Below are positions 25,008 through 35,599 of a stretch of DNA of 64,000 nt, piece by piece. The stretch lies in NCBI RefSeq assembly GCF_040675465.1, contig NZ_JBFAPA010000009.1:1-64000 (forward strand), in the 5' to 3' direction. The position numbers were made by a program, and so were the translations under genes. The notes beneath the pieces were generated by a model, which saw only the letters and a program-made list of their open reading frames with translations, made no database searches and was not told the origin of the DNA. Source of the DNA: Kibdelosporangium sp040675465. GTDB taxonomy: Bacteria; Actinomycetota; Actinomycetes; Mycobacteriales; Pseudonocardiaceae. Within the stretch, counting starts at the first letter, position 1, and each line of letters begins with the position of its first letter.

Positions 25008-26555
25008 TCACCCAGGAGTAGTCACGAGGGGTAGATGGACGGTGAAAACCGCACCGACGTCGTGACCCAGCTCGATCGTGCCGCGGTTGCGCCGGACGGT
25101 CTGGCCCACCAACGCCAGGCCCAGTCCACGACTACCGTCCTTTGTGGACCAGCCGCGCTCGAACGCGGCCATCGTGTCCAGCCCGTGGCCCGTGTCCGCG
25201 ACCCGCAGCAGCACCTCGTCGGCGGTCTTGCGCACAGTCACCAGTACCTTCGGCGGCTGCGCGCCCTCCAGCGCCGCGTCCATCGCGTTGTCGATCAGGT
25301 TGCCCAGGATGGTCACCAGGTCCCGGCCGGGCAGCGCGGTCTCGTCGATGTGCGACTCCGGCGTGATCACCAGCTCCACCCCGCGCTCGCTCGCCTCGGC
25401 CGCCTTGCCCAGCAGCAGCGCCGCCAGCACCGGCTCGCCGACCGCGTCCACCACCTGGTCGGTCAGCCGCTGGGCCAGCTCCAGCTCCTCGGTGGCGAAC
25501 CGGACGGCGTCCTCGGTGCGGTCGAGCTCGATCAGCGACACGATGGTGTGCAGCCGGTTGGCGGCCTCGTGTGCCTGGGAGCGCAGCGACTCGGCGAAGC
25601 CCTTGACCGAGTCCAGCTCGCCGGTCAGTGCCTGCAGGTCGGTGTGGTCCCGCAGGGTCACCACCGAGCCCTGGTGGCCGACCGAGGACTTGTTCACCAC
25701 GAGCACCCGGCGGTCGGTCAGGTGGATCTCGTCGCGGACCGGCCCCTCGGACAGCACGCTGTCCACGAACGACTCGGGCAGGCCGAGCGAGCGCAGCATC
25801 TGGCCGTCCACGTCGGTGGCGAACCCGAGCAGGTCACGCGCGGCGTCGTTGCACAACGTCACCCGGCCGGTCCGGTCGATCAGCAGCAGGCCCTCGTGCA
25901 CCGCGTGCAGGATCGACTCGTGGTAGTCGATCATCCGGCGCAGCCGGGCCGGGCCCATTCCCCGGGTCTGCCGCCGCAGCCGGGCGCTGACGAAGTACGT
26001 CCCCGCCATCCCGATGAGCAAGGCGACCGCCCCGACAGTGATGACCGCGTAGACGCGGCCATTCAGTTCCTCGGAGATCGCGGTGACGGTGATCCCGACG
26101 GCGACCATCGCGAGGACCCGATGATCCGATGAGAACACCGGGACCACCGCCCGCACCGACGGGCCGAGCGTCCCGGTAAATGTCTCCGAAACGATGCCGC
26201 CGGCGAGGGCCGCTTCGGTGTGCCCGATGAAATGCTTCCCGATCTCCGCGGGGTTCGGATGGGTGAAGCGGATTCCATCCCGATTCATAATGGTGATGAA
26301 ATCGATATCTGTCACTGCCCGAATACGCTCTGTATACGGTTGCAGAATATCCGTGGGCGTGGGCGTGACCACGGCCGACACCACGGTCGGAGCAGCGGCG
26401 ACGGCCTGGGCGACCGAGACGACTTCTCGCCTCGCGGCGTCCTCGGTGTTCCTGGCCGCGTCCAGGTACGCCAGGATCGACCCACCTCCGACGATCACCC
26501 CGACTATCACGATCTGCAACACCAGCAACTGGCGTGCCAGGCTCCACTCCCGCAT
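25008..26555 (-). CDS. CitA/DcuS/DctB-type sensor histidine kinase
   Basis: 515 aa. TM1 near residues 9-30 (LLVLQIVIVGVIVGGGSILAY) is followed by a periplasmic sCACHE-type domain with DIDFITIMNRDGIRFTHPNP, a carboxylate-sensing signature. TM2 near 165-187 precedes a PAS domain (HAVHEGLLLIDRTGRVTLCN). The H-box is RSQAHEAANRLHTIVSLIEL, the N-box LGNLIDNAMDAAL, the G-box DTGHGLD. ATG at 26555 follows GAGG; the 13 residues upstream in frame are not family-like. It should sense C4- or tri-carboxylates and phosphorylate the regulator at 22,995-23,660. Divergent from dctA. Confidence 0.93.
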   Translation of the reverse strand: MREWSLARQLLVLQIVIVGVIVGGGSILAYLDAARNTEDAARREVVSVAQAVAAAPTVVSAVVTPTPTDILQPYTERIRAVTDIDFITIMNRDGIRFTHPNPAEIGKHFIGHTEAALAGGIVSETFTGTLGPSVRAVVPVFSSDHRVLAMVAVGITVTAISEELNGRVYAVITVGAVALLIGMAGTYFVSARLRRQTRGMGPARLRRMIDYHESILHAVHEGLLLIDRTGRVTLCNDAARDLLGFATDVDGQMLRSLGLPESFVDSVLSEGPVRDEIHLTDRRVLVVNKSSVGHQGSVVTLRDHTDLQALTGELDSVKGFAESLRSQAHEAANRLHTIVSLIELDRTEDAVRFATEELELAQRLTDQVVDAVGEPVLAALLLGKAAEASERGVELVITPESHIDETALPGRDLVTILGNLIDNAMDAALEGAQPPKVLVTVRKTADEVLLRVADTGHGLDTMAAFERGWSTKDGSRGLGLALVGQTVRRNRGTIELGHDVGAVFTVHLPLVTTPG

Positions 26556-26669
26556 GGCCGTAACCTCCACGCCGCACGACCGAAATGAACACAACAGTGA
26601 CCCGTGTCATAGAGACCCGGATAGTCTGCACAACCATTGGCCACGTCCAGGCTTCACAGGAGGCCAGCT

Positions 26670-28049
26670 TTGTCCACGATTGAGGGACGCACCCGCCGGG
26701 ACCGCACCCACATTCTCTACATGTCCGTCATCGCGGCCGTCGTCCTCGGCATCATCGTCGGTTTGCTGTTCCCGGAGTTCGGCAAGGCTCTCAAGCCGGT
26801 CGGCGACGGTTTCATCAACCTGATCAAGATGATGATCAGCCCGATCATCTTCTGCACGCTGGTGCTGGGCGTCGGGTCGATCACCAAGGCCGCGCGGGTC
26901 GGCAAGGTCGGTGGCCTGACCATCGCCTACTTCCTGGTCATGTCGACCGTAGCGCTGATCATCGGCCTGCTGGTCGGCAACATCATCGAGCCGGGCACCG
27001 GGCTGCACCTGACCGACGCCATCAGCAAGGCGGGCCAGGGCCAGGTCAAGACCCAGCAGAACACGACCGAGTTCATCCTGGGCATCATCCCGACGACCTT
27101 GTTCTCCGGGCTGACCAGCGGTCAGGTGCTGCAGACGCTGCTGGTCGCGCTGCTCGCCGGGTTCGCGCTGCAGGCGATGGGGCAGGCCGGCAAGCCGGTG
27201 CTGCGCGGCATCGAGCACCTGCAGCGGCTGGTGTTCAAGATCCTGGCGATGGTCATGTGGGCGGCCCCGATCGGCGCGTTCGGCGCGATCGCGGCGGTGG
27301 TCGGCGCGACCGGCTGGAGTGCGCTGAAGAGCCTGCTGGTGATCATGCTGGGCTTCTACATCACCTGCATCCTGTTCATCGCGCTGGTGCTGGGCACGCT
27401 GCTGCGGGTGGTCGCCAAGGTCAACATCTTCGCGCTGATGCGCTACCTGGCGCGCGAGTACCTGCTGATCTTCTCCACCTCGTCGTCCGAGAGCGCCCTG
27501 CCCCGCCTGATCGCCAAGATGGAGCACGCGGGTGTGGGCCGTGAGGTCGTCGGCATCACGGTCCCGACCGGGTACTCGTTCAACCTGGACGGCACCGCGA
27601 TCTACCTGACCATGGCGACCTTGTTCATCGCGGACGCGATGGACCAGCCGCTGTCCTTCGGTGAGCAGATCGGCCTGCTGGGCTTCATGATCATCGCCTC
27701 GAAGGGAGCCGCCGGTGTCTCCGGCGCCGGCCTGGCGACGCTGGCCGGCGGCCTGCAGTCGCACCGCCCGGAACTGGTCGGCGGCGTCGGCTTCATCATC
27801 GGCATCGACAAGTTCATGTCCGAGGCCCGTGCGCTGACCAACTTCACCGGCAACGCCGTGGCCACGGTCCTGATCGGACAGTGGACCGGTGAGTTCGACC
27901 GGGACAAGGCCCAGCGCGCGCTCGACGGCACCGACCCGTTCGACGAGTCCACTTTGCTCGATGACCACGGTGTCGCGCCGGACAACGACCCGGCGGCGGA
28001 CGCCACCAGCGAGGGTGAAGCGGAAGAGGCCCCCGCGAAGAAGGCCTGA
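26670..28049 (+). CDS. dctA: Dicarboxylate:cation symporter (DAACS/DctA family)
   Basis: 459 aa. Family landmarks are INLIKMMISPIIFCTLVLGV, the serine-rich re-entrant loop STSSSESALPRLIAKM, and GYSFNLDGTAIYLTMATLF, with MSEARALTNFTGNAVAT near the end. The tail is long and acidic (DPAADATSEGEAEEAP). I chose TTG at 26670 because AGGAGG lies six bases upstream; the TTG at 26637 has no ribosome site. It takes up succinate, fumarate or malate with cations, under control of the divergent sensor kinase pair. Confidence 0.92.
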   Translation: MSTIEGRTRRDRTHILYMSVIAAVVLGIIVGLLFPEFGKALKPVGDGFINLIKMMISPIIFCTLVLGVGSITKAARVGKVGGLTIAYFLVMSTVALIIGLLVGNIIEPGTGLHLTDAISKAGQGQVKTQQNTTEFILGIIPTTLFSGLTSGQVLQTLLVALLAGFALQAMGQAGKPVLRGIEHLQRLVFKILAMVMWAAPIGAFGAIAAVVGATGWSALKSLLVIMLGFYITCILFIALVLGTLLRVVAKVNIFALMRYLAREYLLIFSTSSSESALPRLIAKMEHAGVGREVVGITVPTGYSFNLDGTAIYLTMATLFIADAMDQPLSFGEQIGLLGFMIIASKGAAGVSGAGLATLAGGLQSHRPELVGGVGFIIGIDKFMSEARALTNFTGNAVATVLIGQWTGEFDRDKAQRALDGTDPFDESTLLDDHGVAPDNDPAADATSEGEAEEAPAKKA

Positions 28050-28056
28050 CGCACAC

Positions 28057-28100
28057 AGCATCGAGCCCCTCATGGCACCGTCCATGAGGGGCTCGATGCT
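28057..28100. terminator. Bidirectional terminator, 19-bp perfect stem
   Basis: 28,057-28,075 is the exact reverse complement of 28,082-28,100, with a six-base loop (CACCGT). It separates the convergent dctA and SRPBCC genes. The right arm abuts the stop codon of the latter. Confidence 0.9.
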
Positions 28101-28542
28101 AGCCAAGGAAGCTGCGAAGGCCACGCTGGCCACGCCACATCATCATCGCGTGGTTGGCCCGGAAAGCCGGTCTGGCGACCGGCGCGAGCGCTCTCAGCAG
28201 CCACTTGTTGACCACCACGTCCTGCTCGATCACCAGCCGGACACTGTGGACACCCCGGTTGAGCGTGCCGCGGCTGTAGCCCTCCAGGTCGCCGGTCAGG
28301 CCGATCAGCATCCGCCCGGCGGTCTCGTCCTGCTCGCCGCGGTGCATCCGGAAGGTCAGCGCATAGGGCAGCACGGACTTGCAGATCACCTCGGCGGTGT
28401 CATCGTCCACTCTGCCCACACCGTGGATGTCCGGCCACCACAACGGGTACGAGCCCGGGTCGGTCACCACGTCGAACACACCGCTAGCCGGTCCCGGAAG
28501 CGTCCATACGCTGCGGAACCGGTAGCGGTGGTTCAGGTTCAC
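28099..28542 (-). CDS. SRPBCC (polyketide cyclase/START-like) family protein
   Basis: 147 aa. It begins HRYRFRSVWTLPGPASGVFDVVTDPGSYPLWWPDI, the usual opening of SRPBCC proteins (a helix and WxxW after the first strand), and closes with a long C-terminal helix ending MMMWRGQRGLRSFL. It binds hydrophobic ligands in a helix-grip fold; ligand unknown. It starts only 5 bp after the anti-sigma stop, so it is the last gene of the sigma operon. Confidence 0.85.
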   Translation of the reverse strand: MNLNHRYRFRSVWTLPGPASGVFDVVTDPGSYPLWWPDIHGVGRVDDDTAEVICKSVLPYALTFRMHRGEQDETAGRMLIGLTGDLEGYSRGTLNRGVHSVRLVIEQDVVVNKWLLRALAPVARPAFRANHAMMMWRGQRGLRSFLG

Positions 28543-28547
28543 GGGTC

Positions 28548-29228
28548 TTAAAGGTTCACGGGCACCGAGACGAGCTTGCGGTTGGTCGTGGTGATCACGT
28601 CGATGGACTTGATGTCCTTGGGCGGCATGATCGCCGCGCCGTCGATCATCGTGCCCTCGGCCTCGCCCTTGGAGGACACCAGCCAGCTGCCGGCCAGCCG
28701 CTGCGTGCCGTCCTTGCCGGTCACCACGAGCTGGCAGGGCTCGCCCGCCTTGATCCCGCTGGCGTTGGCGTGCAGCTTGACCCAGCCCTGCAGGCTCTCC
28801 ACCTTGACGTCCATCTTGGCGTGCGTGCTGGCGTCCTCGGCGGCGAACGACACACCCGGCGTCGTCGTGCCCGAGGACCCGATCGCGATCCCGCCCACCA
28901 GGGCGCCGCCGGCGATCACGACCGCGGCCGCGACAGCGGCCAGACGGCGGGCACCGGACGGACGAGCCACGGGAGCCTGCTGCTCCTCGGCCCTGACCCG
29001 GCGCAGCGTGCGCTGCAGCAGGAGGTCGCCACCGGGCGGCGGACCGTCGATGAACGCCTCGGGCGGCACCGTGTCCAGTGCGTGCCTGAGGTTGACCAGG
29101 TCCGCGACCTCACGCCGGCCGTCCGCGCAGGCGGCCAGATGGGCCTCCACCTCGGTCGCCTCGTGCGGGGTCAGTACGCCGAGGGCGTACGCCCCAAGCG
29201 AGGAGTGATCGTGTGCTGGTCGGCTCAC
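28548..29228 (-). CDS. RskA-like anti-sigma factor, single transmembrane
   Basis: 226 aa. The N-terminal anti-sigma domain (LGAYALGVLTPHEATEVEAH) contains HLAACADG, which is HxxxC without the second Cys of a zinc anti-sigma motif. One membrane helix follows (LAAVAAAVVIAGGALVGGIA, about residues 93-112). The RskA-type outer domain ends with KDIKSIDVITTTNRKLVSVP. The GTG start overlaps the sigma gene by four bases. It should hold the adjacent ECF sigma factor at the membrane until proteolysis. Confidence 0.9.
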   Translation of the reverse strand: MSRPAHDHSSLGAYALGVLTPHEATEVEAHLAACADGRREVADLVNLRHALDTVPPEAFIDGPPPGGDLLLQRTLRRVRAEEQQAPVARPSGARRLAAVAAAVVIAGGALVGGIAIGSSGTTTPGVSFAAEDASTHAKMDVKVESLQGWVKLHANASGIKAGEPCQLVVTGKDGTQRLAGSWLVSSKGEAEGTMIDGAAIMPPKDIKSIDVITTTNRKLVSVPVNL

Positions 29229-29773
29229 CGGGGCACCTCCGTCCCATGACTGGACATCACGGCCCGCAGGGCACGCAATGCATAGTAAGAGCGTGATTTC
29301 ACGGTACCCGCCGCGATGCCCAGTGCCTGGGCTGCTTCGGTGACCGTGCGGCCTTTGTAATAGATCTCCACGAGCACCTCGCGGTGCTCCGCCGACAGGT
29401 TGTCCAGGGCGCCGAGCATGGCCATCGAGTCCACCACCTGGTCGGCGTGGTCCCGTTCGACCGACGGCGACTCGGTGACCTCGGCCACCTCGGGCGGGCG
29501 GACCGCGCGGGCCCTGGCCCGGTCGGTGACGATGTTGCGGGCCACCGTGAGCAGCCAGCCCCGCACCGAACCCTTCTCGTCTGTCAGCACGTCATGGTGC
29601 TTCCAGGCACGTAACAGGGTCTCCTGAACGATGTCCTCCGCGGCCGCCCTGTCGTTGGTCAACCGCGTCGCATACGCCAGCAAACTCGCACCGTGCTCGT
29701 TGTACAGCGACCGAACCAAGTCCTCGCCACGTACGCGCCGCGATCTCCGCGGCCACCAGCCTGGGATCGTCAC
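29225..29773 (-). CDS. ECF RNA polymerase sigma factor (SigK/SigL-like)
   Basis: 182 aa from GTG at 29773, chosen for the GGAGAGG six bases upstream. The longer open frame to 29941 would overlap the lipoprotein gene and is not family-like. Region 2: LYNEHGASLLAYATRLTNDR, AAAEDIVQETLLRAWKH and RGWLLTVARNIVTDRAR. Region 4: LSAEHREVLVEIYYKGRTVTEAAQALGIAAGTVKSR. Operon with its RskA-like anti-sigma factor downstream and probably with the secreted-repeat lipoprotein upstream. Confidence 0.92.
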   Translation of the reverse strand: MTIPGWWPRRSRRVRGEDLVRSLYNEHGASLLAYATRLTNDRAAAEDIVQETLLRAWKHHDVLTDEKGSVRGWLLTVARNIVTDRARARAVRPPEVAEVTESPSVERDHADQVVDSMAMLGALDNLSAEHREVLVEIYYKGRTVTEAAQALGIAAGTVKSRSYYALRALRAVMSSHGTEVPR

Positions 29774-29906
29774 CAGGTTCCTCTCCGCTGGGGATCGAGT
29801 CTGCGCGGAGGATACTGGTCGTGGTCGGACGAACGGCGATCGCGGGCCTCCAGTGCTCACCAGTGAGGCGTTCACGCCGAGGAATCCCCCCGCTCGCGCC
29901 GTCAGG

Positions 29907-30521
29907 TCAGTAACCATTGCCGCTGTCATAGCCGCCATCACCGCCGCTGTTGGTGTTCGCGCTGGCGGGCGGCGCAGCGGGCTCCTTCGGCGACTGGGGC
30001 GGCTGGCTGGCCGGTGCGTTCGCCTGCGCCTGGAGCTTCTTGCCCTCGGGCGTGATCACGTACCAGGTACCGCCCATCCCGTTGCCCTTGGACTCGCCCG
30101 GGGCGGTGTCCTTGGCGTAGGTGTAGACCGGCCAGTCGTTGATCGTCACCTGCTTCTTGCCGTCCTTGCGGGTGATGGTGCCGATCAGCTTCTGGTCGAT
30201 GCCGGTGAACGTCAGCTCCTTGCCCTCGGCGATCATCGGCGGCCACGACTTCTCGCAGGCGTCGTAGCAGTTGGAGACCGGCGGCTTGTTGGAGTCCTTG
30301 GTGAACATGTAGAGGGTCATGCCCTGCTGGTCGGTCATTCCCTGACCGAGCGCGCCCACTTCCTGCGCCACGAGGTTGGCCCGGGGACCCGCGGCCGCCG
30401 GCAGCTCCTGCTGTTGCTGCTTCGGGGCCGGCGATCCGGAACTGTCACTGCCGCACGCGGTGAGGCCCAACAGCCCCAGACCGGCGATGGCAGTCAGCAC
30501 GCCGACACGAGCGCCCTTCAT
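29907..30521 (-). CDS. Lipoprotein with secreted-repeat (COG4315-type) domains
   Basis: 204 aa. Lipobox LGLLGLTAC (Cys23). The repeat unit reads TLYMFTKDSNKPPVSNCYDACEKSWPP, with a CxxxC pair, and a second half WPVYTYAKDTAPGESKGNGMGGTWYVI. The tail is Gly/Asn/Gln-rich and disordered. ATG at 30521 after CAGGAGG. The family is common beside actinomycete ECF sigma genes; function is unknown, although the Cys pair suggests envelope redox chemistry. A GAAC-N17-CGTG arrangement on the minus strand (about 30,578-30,602) may be an ECF-type promoter; this is weak. Confidence 0.85.
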   Translation of the reverse strand: MKGARVGVLTAIAGLGLLGLTACGSDSSGSPAPKQQQQELPAAAGPRANLVAQEVGALGQGMTDQQGMTLYMFTKDSNKPPVSNCYDACEKSWPPMIAEGKELTFTGIDQKLIGTITRKDGKKQVTINDWPVYTYAKDTAPGESKGNGMGGTWYVITPEGKKLQAQANAPASQPPQSPKEPAAPPASANTNSGGDGGYDSGNGY

Positions 30522-30643
30522 GACCAACCTCCTGGAATGTGGTGCCACCCTTGCCGCGGCTCCCTTCTGACCACACACACGAGGAGGGGCACGAAACGGT
30601 TCAACCCACTTCGAAGCGGATATCGACCCGGATTGGTCCGACT

Positions 30644-31564
30644 TCAGACCGGGCAGTTGCCGGTGTCGGGCATGGGACGGCCGAGGTCGATGACCTCGGT
30701 CAGCTCGTGCGGCGGGGCGGTGGTGGCGCGGTCGCCGCCGCTGGGCGCGAGCAGGTCGTCGCGCATGGCGGAGCATGAGACGGCCACGGCGTAGGTGTGC
30801 AGATCGCCCAGGTACAGGCCGCGGCTGCCGGGAGCCCACCCGGGGCCTTCGGCGAAGGAGAACCGTTGGTCGATGCGCAGGTAGGACACGAACTCGGTGG
30901 GGTCGAGCACGGTCTCGGGGTGCGGCGGCCGGAACGCGTAGGCGACGACATACTCGGCGTGGATCCGTAACTCGCCTTTGCGGCCGGGTTCGACGGTGAG
31001 CCGGCCCTGGACCTTGGGCGGGACGTCGAGCAGCTCGAAGCCGGGTTTGATCCTGGTGCGGAAGATCGGGTCGTCGGTCACCGTCTTGCGGCTGTCCGGG
31101 GCGAGCAGGGCCTGGAAGGCGTCGGACTTGTCCTGCTGCGCCGCCTGGCGGTCGAGCCGGGACGCGGCGATCGCCGACCGCGCGATGCCGAGCACCTCCC
31201 CGACCCGTTTCGCCGGGAACCCGTTCAGCGGCGCGGCGGCGGGCATGGTCAGCCCGGCTTCGCCGTCCGGCCAGGCTTGGGCGGGGGTGCGGGCGAACGG
31301 GTCGGTCGTCTTGTACTCGAAGCCCTTCACCGGCTGCGGCGCCGTCGACGTCGGCGGGGGTGGTGGGCTCTGGGCATGTGACTGTGCCTTGGGAGCCTTG
31401 ATGTAGAGCGTCACTCCCACGGCGACCACAACCGCGGTGATCCCGACCCACACGAACCGGGACCTGTTGCGGCGCCAGCGGTCCTTGCGCAATGCCTTGC
31501 GTTGGGCGGCGGCCCATTCCGGACCGGCCAGGTCAGGGTGGTCGAAAATATCGTCGTCCGGCAC
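30644..31564 (-). CDS. Single-pass membrane protein, function unknown
   Basis: 306 aa. A short charged cytosolic tail (VPDDDIFDHPDLAGPEWAAA) precedes one membrane helix (FVWVGITAVVVAVGVTLYI, about residues 40-58), a proline-rich stalk (SPPPPPTSTAP), and a conserved-looking outer domain ending with a Cys pair (VAVSCSAM...TGNCPV). GTG start at 31564 behind a G-run; the frame runs upstream to 32167 but only through low-complexity DNA. It resembles uncharacterised actinomycete membrane proteins found near uvrA. Confidence 0.75.
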   Translation of the reverse strand: MPDDDIFDHPDLAGPEWAAAQRKALRKDRWRRNRSRFVWVGITAVVVAVGVTLYIKAPKAQSHAQSPPPPPTSTAPQPVKGFEYKTTDPFARTPAQAWPDGEAGLTMPAAAPLNGFPAKRVGEVLGIARSAIAASRLDRQAAQQDKSDAFQALLAPDSRKTVTDDPIFRTRIKPGFELLDVPPKVQGRLTVEPGRKGELRIHAEYVVAYAFRPPHPETVLDPTEFVSYLRIDQRFSFAEGPGWAPGSRGLYLGDLHTYAVAVSCSAMRDDLLAPSGGDRATTAPPHELTEVIDLGRPMPDTGNCPV

Positions 31565-32178
31565 AGAGCCCCCCGGATCAGTGCGACCCGCCCGGCACCC
31601 GAGCGGTGAAAAGCCCCTAAGAAAGTGTCCTGAGCCCCAACCAGAACGACGGGATCCTAGCGGGAGCCCACCCCGGATCCCCAAGCCCCCCAACCCAATC
31701 ACTCCACTACGCAACCCAGCCCAACCCACACCCCCACCCAGCCCAACCCCACCCGAACACAGAGCGCACCACCACCCCGCGCCCAGCAACACTTCCGCCA
31801 CCCGCAGCCACCCAACCGCAACCACCCAACCACCGCACACCAGTCCAGCAACGCCACCGGCGGACACCAGCGCCACGGACGCGCGCCTCAACAGATCCGC
31901 AGCGGCCGAACACCCATGGCAGCCCCCAACCGCGACACCCGCAACGCGTACTCGGCCCGTCGACATCCGAACCACCCCGCAGCAGGACGCCGACGCACCT
32001 AATAACGGCACGCCCCGGCTCGGGGCCCGACCAGGCCTCGAGAGATGGGAGTCCGGACGATTACCCACCTCATCCGCCAAATCCACAGCGGCCACACAGC
32101 CATCGCAGCCCACCAACCGCGACACGGCCCCACCGCCAACATCCGAAAGGCCCCCGCAGCACGACAACCGCCCCAGCG
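31565..32178. other. C-rich non-coding stretch with a recurring GCAGCCC-AACCGCGACAC element
   Basis: No supportable gene. The + strand is very C- and A-rich (long runs of CCCAACC-like text). The element GCAGCCC(A/C)C(C/T)AACCGCGACAC appears at about 31,919, 32,105 and again at 32,387, degenerate at the first site. Long open frames here are a by-product of the composition. Confidence 0.5.
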
Positions 32179-32186
32179 CTACCGAC
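32103..32186. repeat. Direct repeat, left copy, bordering the hemerythrin remnant
   Basis: The first 29 bases from 32,103 match those from 32,385 at 27 positions. A second shared block (ACCGCCC..CGCTACCG) follows after a diverged middle. The right copy is at 32,385-32,468; the copies are 282 bp apart and bound the gene fragment between them. Confidence 0.55.
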
Positions 32187-32394
32187 AGCTGTCAGTGTCT
32201 GGGCCGATCTCGGTCAGCGTGCTGAGCAGCTGCTTGGCGCGGTGCTCCTCACCCAGCCGGGCCTCGACGACCGGCTCGCCGCCGGCGAGGTCACGGACCT
32301 CGGGGTGGACGACTTCCTCCTCGGCGGTCTCGTGCACCGCCAGCAGCCGGACCAGGCTGTGGAACAGGACCTTCCGGCGGTCGCTCGCAGCCCA
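32179..32394 (-). pseudogene. Truncated hemerythrin (HHE) domain gene
   Basis: A 71-codon minus-strand frame closed at both ends by TAG. Its translation contains LFHSLVRLLAVHETAEEEVV, then HPEVRDLAGGEPVV and EEHRAKQLLSTLTEIG: the HxxxE and ExxH iron-ligand helices of actinomycete hemerythrin-domain proteins. The upstream TAG at 32,395 interrupts the frame just where the right direct repeat begins. The N-terminal and C-terminal helices are missing, so this is a fragment, not a gene. Confidence 0.72.
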
Positions 32395-32468
32395 CTAACC
32401 GCGACACAGCCCCACATCCAAGCCGCCCCGCAACGCGGCGACCGCCCTCGGCGCTACCGCCGACGCAC
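32385..32468. repeat. Direct repeat, right copy, bordering the hemerythrin remnant
   Basis: Partner of 32,103-32,186: TCGCAGCCCACTAACCGCGA and onwards, then ACCGCCCTCGGCGCTACCG. Its start overlaps the upstream edge of the hemerythrin fragment. Confidence 0.55.
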
Positions 32469-32494
32469 CGGGTATCGGCGCGCCTTGGCCAGGG

Positions 32495-32533
32495 TCTGGA
32501 CCGGACCGAATCCGCCGAGGGACCCGGTCCGGA
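32495..32533 (-). terminator. Probable uvrA terminator
   Basis: TCTGGACCGG ending at 32,504 pairs with CCGGTCCGGA starting at 32,524 (nine of ten pairs, the exception G-T type). It sits just beyond the minus-strand uvrA stop at 32,544. Confidence 0.5.
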
Positions 32534-32543
32534 TGCGAGGGGT

Positions 32544-35402
<2,859 letters not shown>

Positions 35403-35438
35403 CGGGGGTCCCTTCGGTCTGGATCTTGGACGGTCGGT

Positions 35439-35454
35439 TCGAATATGCGTTCGA
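35439..35454. promoter_or_regulatory. LexA SOS box upstream of uvrA
   Basis: TCGAATATGCGTTCGA. The actinobacterial consensus is TCGAAC-N4-GTTCGA; 11 of the 12 defined positions match. It is 36 bp from the uvrA start, in the divergent uvrA/isomerase promoter region. LexA binding follows from established knowledge of the motif. Confidence 0.82.
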
Positions 35455-35599
35455 CTCCGAACCGCCGGTGCCCATGTTAGGACGGGCCACCGACAAAACC
35501 GATTCGGCTCTCCCCCACGGGCGGTGATCTACCCGTACCCTGGCCCTATCAGCTCATCGTGAGCGCGACGTCGCTCAACGAAGTCGGGATACCCAACAC

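Noticed and set aside
29774..29941. 56-codon upstream extension of the ECF sigma frame
   Set aside because: It overlaps the lipoprotein gene, is not sigma-like, and the GTG at 29773 has GGAGAGG at proper spacing.
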